A DNA stretch of 64,000 bases from NCBI GenBank assembly GCA_014238285.1, contig JABABK010000004.1:1-64000 (forward strand), written 5' to 3'. The translations under genes were made by a program, and so were the position numbers. The stretch is from Hellea sp. (GTDB lineage: Bacteria > Pseudomonadota > Alphaproteobacteria > Caulobacterales > Maricaulaceae). Numbering within the stretch: the stretch's first letter is position 1; the number at the start of each line of letters is the position of its first letter. A model generated the notes under the pieces. It did no database searches, was not told the origin of the DNA, and was given only the letters and a program-made list of their open reading frames with translations. This document shows positions 15,025 to 22,452 of the stretch, piece by piece.

Positions 15025-16882
15025 TTCAATTAAAAAAGCTTTCCATTTCATTGGAGTCGCCGCGTTCCTGACAAGCTGCGCCCACGTTCCAAGTGATGGC
15101 AATGAAAACCATGTCAATATTTCTGGTATTGCCAGTATTGTTGATAACGTAGATTCGGCTCGAACTTTAGCCATTTCGATCAATGGGGCTTCTGTTGATA
15201 GTATTGCCGGACAGGGATTTGCTGTCTCTGTTCCCGAACAGGATGTCTATCAAATCCGAATATCAGGGGATGACGTTTATGACAGTTTCCACACATTTTC
15301 ACATGCTGAATTAGATGGGTCAAACCAAGCTCTAACTATTCCAGAAATTTCTCTTGTCGAGAAAAAGGCTGGTCGCCGTCTTTTAACTTTTGGCGGAGAT
15401 GCCATGATGGGGCGGCGCTACCTTGCGCCTTATTGGAATGAGAAAGTCACGATCCACCCTAAAACTCGCCTAAAGGATATGAAGTCAGTTCTGGCCGAGA
15501 TGAAGCCCTATCTGGAAATCGCGGATTATGCGGCTGTTAATTTGGAAACCATATTATCAAAGTCAGAACCTGACGAATCTGCGCCCAAGTCAGTCGTATT
15601 TTATACCCATCCTGATATTCTAAAGGCCCTTGAATGGGCGGGCGTTGATTATGTTTCTTTAGGCAATAACCATACTTATGATTATGTGGATCAGGGCTTA
15701 ATTTCGACCCTCAAATATCTTGATCAGTCATCACTGGGATATTCCGGTGCAGGCATGAATGAAGATCAGGCGCTAAAAGCTTATGAAGGGAACCTTGACG
15801 GTGTGCCTCTAAAAGCTTGGGGCTATGTCGGTTGGGAGGGTCGCGTGAGCCCCAACCAAGTCGCAGAGGTGACCAAAGGCGGCGCGGCCTATGGTTCTGA
15901 TGATAATATAATTTCTAGTGTTTCTAGCGGCGCAGCAGATAACCAAATTGATATCGTGCAATATCATGGCAGTAAAGAATATAGCGAAGGTCCAACGGAA
16001 TCCACAGAAGGCAGGCTAAAAGCCGCCATTGATTCAGGTGCTGATTTGGCTATCGCGCATCACCCCCATGTCGCTCAGGGGTTTGAGATTTATCAAGACA
16101 AGCTCATTGCCTATTCATTGGGAAATTTTGCGTTTGATCAGTTTTTCTATTCGACCCATTCTGGCCTTGCTGTAAATGTCTGGATGGACGGCGATGCGTT
16201 TTACCGGGCCGAAATTATCCCGGTCCATGTTAGAGATTATAAGCCCGTACCGGCCATGAACCGAACCCGGAATTATATTCTAGACCGCGTGTCGCGGCTT
16301 TCTGCGGATAGAAATACCCATATAGGGCGCTCTGGCGGGCATGGTGTTATTTCTAGTTCGCAGCAACCTCTCACGCCAACCATTCATAGCGGCTCTCAAG
16401 ATATTTTATTTGTCGGAGATTTTGAGAGCTTTGACCTATTGGGCGCAAGAGACAGAAGTTGGTTTGCGTCTAATGCATCTTACGATGCCGTCCATCAATC
16501 CCGTACGGGCCGTTTTGCCCTTGAGCTTAAACCGATTAAGCCAGATGAAACGGTCACCTTTGGCCTCAAAGCGTTTATGCGAGTGTTCCCCCAAGCGGAT
16601 ATGCGCCTTGAGGCCTTTATAAACGCAGACACAGGGGCCAAAGTTACGGCTTATACGCAATATCGACCACGCGGCGTTAATCGCTATGAGGCGCTTGATA
16701 ATGAGCCCTATCATAAACTTGGAGAAGTCATTGTTGCCTCGAATGTTTGGCAAGACATTCAGTTTGATTTTAAAGCTCCAAATAAATCCCAATTAGAAGC
16801 GCGCGTCATTTTGAAGATTGAAAATGGTGGCTCGTCTTTATTGCTGGATGATTTTCAAATCGTTCCAGCCGCGATAAAATAG
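15011..16882 (+). CDS. CapA/PgsA-like metallophosphatase-fold lipoprotein
   Basis: 623 residues from ATG 15011, inside the end of the symporter gene (14-base overlap); ATG 15017 is an alternative. The lipoprotein signal ends LTSC. After about 110 residues of variable sequence comes the CapA domain: LLTFGGDAMMGRRY, DYAAVNLETILS, LGNNHTYDY, HHPHVAQGFEIY and YSLGNFAFDQ, all hallmarks of the poly-gamma-glutamate synthesis protein CapA/PgsA. A C-terminal beta-sandwich-like region (about 460-620), ending in LLLDDFQIVP, resembles carbohydrate-binding-module folds. No CapB/CapC synthetase genes are nearby, so capsule synthesis is unlikely. In this degradative context it may act on poly- or oligo-gamma-glutamyl material. 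That reading is inferred. Confidence 0.8.
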   Translation: MKMRSSIKKAFHFIGVAAFLTSCAHVPSDGNENHVNISGIASIVDNVDSARTLAISINGASVDSIAGQGFAVSVPEQDVYQIRISGDDVYDSFHTFSHAELDGSNQALTIPEISLVEKKAGRRLLTFGGDAMMGRRYLAPYWNEKVTIHPKTRLKDMKSVLAEMKPYLEIADYAAVNLETILSKSEPDESAPKSVVFYTHPDILKALEWAGVDYVSLGNNHTYDYVDQGLISTLKYLDQSSLGYSGAGMNEDQALKAYEGNLDGVPLKAWGYVGWEGRVSPNQVAEVTKGGAAYGSDDNIISSVSSGAADNQIDIVQYHGSKEYSEGPTESTEGRLKAAIDSGADLAIAHHPHVAQGFEIYQDKLIAYSLGNFAFDQFFYSTHSGLAVNVWMDGDAFYRAEIIPVHVRDYKPVPAMNRTRNYILDRVSRLSADRNTHIGRSGGHGVISSSQQPLTPTIHSGSQDILFVGDFESFDLLGARDRSWFASNASYDAVHQSRTGRFALELKPIKPDETVTFGLKAFMRVFPQADMRLEAFINADTGAKVTAYTQYRPRGVNRYEALDNEPYHKLGEVIVASNVWQDIQFDFKAPNKSQLEARVILKIENGGSSLLLDDFQIVPAAIK

Positions 16883-16896
16883 CAACAGGAAAAATT

Positions 16897-17370
16897 ATGA
16901 ATAATATAGAAGCCAGATTGGCCGAACTTGGCGTCGTCTTACCCGTAGCCTCAGCGCCTGCCGCCAATTATGTGTCATATGTTGTCTCAGGCAATATGGT
17001 CTTTATTGCCGGGCAGACATCCGTGCGCCCCGACGGAACAATGCTGACGGGCCGATTAGGTGAAGACCTTGACGTGCCAACTGGACAAGAAGCAGCGCGC
17101 TATTGCGCCATACGATTGCTATCGCAAATGAAAGCAGCGTGCGACGGTGATCTAAGCCGGATCAAACGGGTTGTGAAGCTTGGTGGATTTGTCTGTAGCC
17201 GGCCGCAAAATAGCGGTGCTGATATCCCCAAAATCATCAATGGCTGTTCAGATCTGCTCGTTGACGTTTTAGGTGAGGTTGGCAAACATGCTCGCTTTGC
17301 CGTTAGCGTCCCCGCGCTCCCCCGTGACGCAGCGGTAGAAATCGATGCAATTGTCGAGATTGACGGTTAA
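16897..17370 (+). CDS. RidA/YjgF-family protein
   Basis: 157 residues. It belongs to the longer Atu1372-like branch of the YjgF/YER057c/UK114 family, seen in FIAGQTSVRPDG and the C-terminal RFAVSVPALPRDAAVEIDAI. The arginine of that last segment and the glutamate of VEI correspond to the catalytic Arg and Glu of RidA. RidA deaminates reactive enamine/imine intermediates released by PLP or FAD amino-acid enzymes. As the last gene of the D-amino-acid set it would clear imines made by the DadA-like enzyme. It starts 14 bases after the CapA-like gene. Confidence 0.85.
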   Translation: MNNIEARLAELGVVLPVASAPAANYVSYVVSGNMVFIAGQTSVRPDGTMLTGRLGEDLDVPTGQEAARYCAIRLLSQMKAACDGDLSRIKRVVKLGGFVCSRPQNSGADIPKIINGCSDLLVDVLGEVGKHARFAVSVPALPRDAAVEIDAIVEIDG

Positions 17371-17817
17371 CTTCGACTAGGCCTGAAAAATGGCTTATGA
17401 AAAATTCAACTTATTGAAAGTAACAAACAAGGTAATATACTTTTGTACACATATTGTAGAGACGGAAATCAGTCGCAATAACGAGCTTTGAGTCAGTTAG
17501 AGCGTCGCGATTGCACCTTTTAATTCAGAAAGGTTTTGTTCGTGAAACTAAATACAGAATCAACGAGTTTATGTGGTGCCGTTCTGCAATAATCAATTAA
17601 TCTATGCTTAAGTCGCGTATAGTTTCCAAGGGGCGTGGTGGATGTGATTACAGACTAAAAGAGACAATATTAACATTGGATTTGTTCTTCTAGCTGGTGT
17701 GGCTTTGTTGCAACGCTTCATACTGCTGTGATTTATGGCTATTGGCTATCTGGAGTATTAGTTCTACAATTCCCCGCAAGCCTTCGTACGATTAAGGAGA
17801 TAGTCGTTAACTCAGTC
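17371..17817. other. Intergenic region upstream of TctC-LuxR gene
   Basis: This 447-base AT-rich gap has no intact gene or clear terminator. Around 17650-17705 one forward frame reads NIGFVLLAGVALLQRFILL and then a stop, a hydrophobic stretch with no start codon. It could be a degraded membrane segment (the neighbouring transporter has TctB-type helices) or chance. AAGGAG at about 17793-17799 lies 18 bases from the ATG at 17818, rather far for a ribosome-binding site. Confidence 0.4.
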
Positions 17818-19214
17818 ATGAAAAATTGGTTCCTAGTGCCTCTTTCTGCCTTGACGCTAGGGGTGATGTGCATTGGCAATTCGTTCGCTAGTGAACTCGA
17901 CAATCTTACCATATTTGTCCCCGGATCCGAAGGGGGCGGATTTGATAGAACAGGGATAGCCATACGGAATGCATTGATCGAGGAAGGGTTGGTTGACCAA
18001 GTAGAAATCATCCGCTCGCCAGGTGCAGGGGGGTTGATTGGGCTAGCCCAATTTGTTGAATCCAAGCGCGGAGATAATACGGCGGTGTTTTTGGGCGGAA
18101 GAACCAATATAGGTGCGACTGACTTTAACCGGGCAACTGTGTCATTAAAGGACACTCAGCCGGTGGCGAGGCTCAATAACCCGACCATTGTCATTGCCGT
18201 GGCGTCATCGTCATCAATAAAAGATTTAGGCGATCTAATATCCACGTTCCGGACAGACCCGGAAGCTTTGAAATGGGTTGGCGGATCCATGGGAAGTCAA
18301 GATGAATTGTTTTTACTCCAGGTCGCGAAAGCCCTGGGAATTGACAGAAAGTTCCTAAATTACCAAGCTATACCGGGGGGGGAAACCTCATAATTGATCG
18401 TCTATTGGAAGGACGATCCAATGTACTTCTTGGTAGTCATGAGGAGCTTAAGCAAGCGACTTTGGACGGGCAAATCCGTGTTATCACCACATCAATAACG
18501 CATGAACCTATCATCAAAAACATGCAGATGTTTTCAGATTACGGATTGGATGTTTTGGCTTCAGATTGGAAAGGCGTTTTTGCTCCCGCCGAGTTAAAGC
18601 GGGATGAGTTCCAAACGCTTTCAGATATATTTTACAAGATGTCGCAATCGGAAACATGGGAAAAAGAGCTTTTTGAACACAATTGGCAGAATTTCTATCT
18701 GGCAGGGGCCGATTTTGATCGGTTTGTTCAGCAAGAGTTCGAGGTCATTAAGGAACTACGCCTAAATTACTCGGTATCGCGTGTCCCTGGTGATCGGATT
18801 GCTAAAATAGTTGGCCGGCAATATAGATGGGCGATCATTGTCGGCTTTGGATTTCTGATCCTTTTGATTGCCCAACGTTTATACAGTCGATCCCGACATG
18901 AACGCTTGCGCGTTTCTTTGACGCAAGCTCAAGAAGAACTCCGGGCTAAATTAGGGGGAGCCTCGGAACACATTGATTCTGAATTTAAGAAATGGAGCCT
19001 AACTACTTCAGAAACTGAAATCGGATGGCTTCTTCTCAAGGGCCTTAGTTTTAAAGAGATTGCAAAAGCACGCGGGACAAGCGAGCGTACAGTTCGCCAT
19101 CAAGCCCAATCCGTATATTCAAAATCTGGACTAAATAGCCGGTCAGATTTAGCGGCATATTTTTTCGAAGATTTTGTCTTTGGTACGGCAAATACTCTGG
19201 AAAGCACGTTTTAA
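17818..19214 (+). pseudogene. TctC-like sensor domain - TM - LuxR-type HTH regulator, frame broken at G8 tract
   Basis: Read with one -1 shift this is a single protein of about 465 residues. The signal peptide (MKNWFLVPLSALTLGVMCIG, FAS) is followed by a TctC/Bug-type solute-binding domain (residues 25-320) that aligns with the TctC part of the gene at 20743. Next comes one membrane helix (AIIVGFGFLILLIAQ), a short coiled linker, and a LuxR/GerE HTH with ETEIGWLLLKGLSFKEIAKA and ERTVRHQAQSVYSKSG. The frame breaks at eight G (18375-18382): frame one ends 10 bases later, while the next frame continues GGGNLIIDRLL exactly as the paralogue predicts. Nine G, or a -1 ribosomal slip, would restore it. 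A sequencing slip, phase variation or recent inactivation are all possible. By position it should sense the solute of, and regulate, the facing tct genes. Confidence 0.75.
18375..18382 (+). repeat. Homopolymeric G8 tract inside coding sequence
   Basis: Eight consecutive G at the exact point where the TctC-LuxR reading frame breaks. Nine G would restore an uninterrupted frame. Such tracts are prone to replication slippage and to sequencing error, and can also support -1 ribosomal slipping. Confidence 0.9.
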
Positions 19215-20743
19215 TCAGCCACGACTGTTGCTGGTTTTTTACTCACACGTAGGCCAGTCTTGCTGCTAAAAATTGACCCTACGATGGATGCAAGGGCTAT
19301 CAGTAAGAAGACTGCTGCGAGTGGACGTGTCACAAGGATAGAAAAATCACCGCCCGAAATAGATAATGAGCGGCGGAACTCTTGCTCGATCAGTGGGCCA
19401 AGCAAAATTCCTAGTAAGACAGGTGCAATAGGAAATTGGAACTTTCGCAAAATGACAGCGAGCAAGCCCAAGACATAGACGATACCGACATCTCCCAGAC
19501 TTCCCTTTAAGCTATAAGCGCCAAGCGTTGAGAAGACCAATACGGCCGAATAGATAAGAGCTGGTGGCAATTCGAGAAGCTTCGCCCACACACCCACGAG
19601 AGGCAAATTCAGTATGACGAGCAGGACATTGGTTATATATAGACTCGCTATCAGTGCCCATACAAGATCACCGCTATTTTCGAACAAAAGTGGACCTGGC
19701 TGCAAGCCATACATTTGAAAGGCGACCAGCATCACGGCTGTTGTGGCTGAACCAGGAATTCCCAGTGCTAGCAGGGGAACCATTGAGCCGCCTGCAGCCG
19801 CATTATTTGACGCTTCGGGGGCGGCAACGCCCTCAACAATCCCGCTGCCGAATTTTTCAGGGTGTTTTGAGAGCTTTTTCTCAACGCCGTAGGCCATGAA
19901 AGACGCTAATGTTCCCCCAGATCCCGGCAATACGCCAACGAAGAACCCAATGACTGTGCCGCGTGTCCACGCCCAGCCTGACCTGACCCATTCAGCATGG
20001 TTCATACTCATGCGTTTTCCGGATTCAGTAAAATTTTTATCATCAGAATTTCCACCGCCAGAAGAAATCCAAAAGGCTTCCCCTACGGCAAATAAGCCAA
20101 TGGCGGCCAAAACAACGTTCACCCCCGAATAGAGCTCTGGCACCCCAAATGAGAAGCGCACAACACCTGTCTGGAGATCTATGCCAATCATGCCAATACC
20201 TATACCTAATAGTGTTGCAAACACCGCTTTTGAAAACTTATCGTTCCCAACAGAGGCTACCAAAACAAGGGCGAGTAGCATCAATGCAAAATATTCTGGT
20301 GGGCCAAACTTTAAGGCGACTTCAACTAGCGTTGGAGCCATGAGCATCAACATCAAGGTTGCAAATGTTCCTCCAATGAACGATCCGATAATAGCGGTCA
20401 GAAGAGCCGTTCCCGCTCGCCCTTTTTTAGCCAGAGGGTGACCGTCAAATGTTGTGACAGCCGCAGATGCGCTGCCAGGGGTGTTGACCAGAATAGCGGT
20501 TGTCGCCCCGCCATACATGGCCCCATAATAGATCCCGCCAAACATGATAAATGCAGATGTCGGATCCAGTCCAAAAGTAAGTGGCAATAGTAACGAAATG
20601 GCTACTGCAGGGCCGAGGCCTGGTAAAATACCGACAGCGGTTCCTAGAACTACGCCAAAAATCCCAAACATAAGGTTTTCAGGTGTTCCGGCGGTGGCAA
20701 AACCTGCAATGATGTTGGACAAAATACTTGAAGGATCACTCAT
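19211..20743 (-). CDS. tctA: Tripartite tricarboxylate transporter large membrane subunit TctA
   Basis: 510 residues, about twelve helices in two homologous halves. Family motifs include [19 protein letters not shown] near the N-terminus, [17 protein letters not shown], and in the second half [17 protein letters not shown] and [10 protein letters not shown]. TctA is the permease that works with the small TctB subunit and a periplasmic TctC binding protein to import carboxylates. The start codon overlaps the stop of the upstream TctC-TctB fusion by one base (TAATG), so translation is coupled. The gene converges on the TctC-LuxR regulator, with a four-base overlap at their ends. The transported compound cannot be read. 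Confidence 0.92.
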   Translation of the reverse strand: MSDPSSILSNIIAGFATAGTPENLMFGIFGVVLGTAVGILPGLGPAVAISLLLPLTFGLDPTSAFIMFGGIYYGAMYGGATTAILVNTPGSASAAVTTFDGHPLAKKGRAGTALLTAIIGSFIGGTFATLMLMLMAPTLVEVALKFGPPEYFALMLLALVLVASVGNDKFSKAVFATLLGIGIGMIGIDLQTGVVRFSFGVPELYSGVNVVLAAIGLFAVGEAFWISSGGGNSDDKNFTESGKRMSMNHAEWVRSGWAWTRGTVIGFFVGVLPGSGGTLASFMAYGVEKKLSKHPEKFGSGIVEGVAAPEASNNAAAGGSMVPLLALGIPGSATTAVMLVAFQMYGLQPGPLLFENSGDLVWALIASLYITNVLLVILNLPLVGVWAKLLELPPALIYSAVLVFSTLGAYSLKGSLGDVGIVYVLGLLAVILRKFQFPIAPVLLGILLGPLIEQEFRRSLSISGGDFSILVTRPLAAVFLLIALASIVGSIFSSKTGLRVSKKPATVVAD

Positions 20744-22134
20744 TAGGGCACACTTACCTTTAATAGATATTCAAAAATGACGTAGATAGCGCCCGTTAGA
20801 CAAAAGGCCACGATAAGGTCTCGGACCCAAGCTTTGGAACCAATGAGACGGCTCATTGCAAAAATAAAAATGGGAGTCGCTATGAGAAAACCAGAAAAAT
20901 GTAAAACAAAGATATAGATGATAAAGGCAAGCCCTGTTATTGCGAGGCGGGGAAATGTAGGCTCGTTATCAGTCTTGGTTGGATTGTTGAGACGTATGTT
21001 GGTTACGCTGCGCGCTTGTATGGCAGGCCATGTAAAGAATGCGGCTGAAATAAGCATTGCAAAGCCAATAATTTTCGAGAAAAAATACGGCCCTATAGAA
21101 GCAGATTCTGCACTGTTTTCCAAGCCCATCCCTGCGAGTACCGCGCGGGTTTTTATGCGGTCCGTATCTATAAATTCCGCAAATTCGTCGCCAGCTAAAA
21201 AACTATCTTGCCAATTATTCCGGGCTAAGGCTTCTTGCCAGCTTTGAGATGTTGTTGCCTTAGTAACCGTCTCAATCAAGAAGGCTCTCTCTTTGGGTGT
21301 TAATCCAGGCGGGGCAACAAGGCCGCGCCAGTTTTGAAATACAATATCAACGCCCGCGTCTTTCAGCGTAGGGAGGTTCTCGTCTAAACGTCTATCTTCG
21401 GCAGAGATACCCAATAACCGGATGCGTCCAGATTGTACCAAAGGTTCAAATTCTGAATAACCTGAAATACCAGCTGTGACTTGTTCCCCCATGAGCGCCG
21501 CCGCTGCCTCACCCCCGCCTGTAAAAGCGACGTAGTTTACATGTTTAGTAGGGATTCCCATGGCCATCGCGGTCTGTACAATAAAAATTTGATCTGAACC
21601 TCCTGCTGAGCCCCCGGCCCAACTGATAGCTGCGGGGTTTTTGGCAAAATCAGTCAATAATTGTTCAAGTGTTTGATATTTGCTATTTGCGGGAACAGCT
21701 ATAGATTGATACTCGCCTGTTAACCGAGCAATAGGTGTTGCGGATAAGAGTGAATATTCACTTTCCTGCATCAAAGCTGCGCTGGATAAGCCAAATCCAC
21801 ATATCATCAATTTATGGGGATTTCCTTTATATCTTTCAACAAGTTCTGAAAGCGCAATAGTGCCACCAGCGCCGCCGCGATTGATGACTTCAACCGATGT
21901 CGGAATTAAGTTTTCAGCTTGGACCGCACGTTGTATGAAACGCGCGGTTTGATCCCAGCCCCCTCCTGGGTTTGATGGCGCAATGATGGTAACAGATTTT
22001 TTTGGTATCCAGCCTGTAGAGTCACTGGCTAATGACATCTGTGGAGTTAACAAGAATATCGCGCTAATCAAAACCCACGCATGCTGGATGGCTTTTAATG
22101 CTGAAAAAATAGATGTGTGATTTTGCAATTTCAT
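20743..22134 (-). CDS. TctC-TctB fusion: solute-binding protein joined to small membrane subunit
   Basis: 463 residues. An N-terminal signal segment (about 1-36, ending SLAS) is followed by a TctC/Bug solute-binding domain (about 40-335) with VTIIAPSNPGGGWDQTAR and VEVINRGGAGGTIAL, the two typical Bug loops. The last 120 residues carry four hydrophobic helices like the small TctB subunit (IGFAMLISAAFF, LAITGLAFIIYIFVL, GFLIATPIFIFAM, AFCLTGAIYVIFEYLL). Normally TctB and TctC are separate proteins; here the binding domain is tethered to the permease. It is translationally coupled to tctA. The 318-base divergent region upstream is shared with a TonB receptor, suggesting joint control and a common substrate crossing both membranes. 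Confidence 0.85.
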   Translation of the reverse strand: MKLQNHTSIFSALKAIQHAWVLISAIFLLTPQMSLASDSTGWIPKKSVTIIAPSNPGGGWDQTARFIQRAVQAENLIPTSVEVINRGGAGGTIALSELVERYKGNPHKLMICGFGLSSAALMQESEYSLLSATPIARLTGEYQSIAVPANSKYQTLEQLLTDFAKNPAAISWAGGSAGGSDQIFIVQTAMAMGIPTKHVNYVAFTGGGEAAAALMGEQVTAGISGYSEFEPLVQSGRIRLLGISAEDRRLDENLPTLKDAGVDIVFQNWRGLVAPPGLTPKERAFLIETVTKATTSQSWQEALARNNWQDSFLAGDEFAEFIDTDRIKTRAVLAGMGLENSAESASIGPYFFSKIIGFAMLISAAFFTWPAIQARSVTNIRLNNPTKTDNEPTFPRLAITGLAFIIYIFVLHFSGFLIATPIFIFAMSRLIGSKAWVRDLIVAFCLTGAIYVIFEYLLKVSVP

Positions 22135-22452
22135 TTTGATCTATCGACATATGCCGACTGTGACCCCTTCATTGGTTTTCTTCAAAGTAACCGAGGAAAA
22201 TTAGAAGCCTATACGCTAGATGACTTATGGAGCGTCTGCGCTAATGCATTTACATAAGTCATTTGGCATAGAGCCAAAAACACTATTACGTCATGTGACC
22301 GATTTCATGAATTTCAGTAGGCCTTAACTTACGGGCAGGTCACAAGGCATTACCAATGGTTGGAACGTCGGCCGCGTTTCCGTAAATAGCGGGGACAGTG
22401 TTATAAGCGTAAAGCCAAAGGTGTTACGCGTAATATTAAGGGGAGAAATATC
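22135..22452. other. Divergent regulatory region between tct operon and TonB receptor
   Basis: This 318-base non-coding stretch separates two divergent starts and must hold both promoters. The clearest structure is the inverted repeat at 22220-22262, listed separately. AAGGGGAGAAATATC directly precedes the GTG of the receptor. No RNA gene or open frame is convincing. Confidence 0.6.
22220..22262. promoter_or_regulatory. 10-bp perfect inverted repeat, candidate operator
   Basis: ATGACTTATG at 22220-22229 and its exact reverse complement CATAAGTCAT at 22253-22262 are separated by 23 bases, putting the arm centres about three helical turns apart. No T tract follows, so it is unlikely to be a terminator. 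Placed mid-way in the divergent tct/TonB receptor region, it is a reasonable binding site for a dimeric or looping regulator such as the TctC-LuxR protein. Confidence 0.45.

Noticed and set aside
17695..17712. GGCTTTGTTGCAAC resembling the end of IS6/IS5-type insertion sequences
   Set aside because: There is no matching inverted copy and no transposase frame nearby. The match is short enough to be chance.
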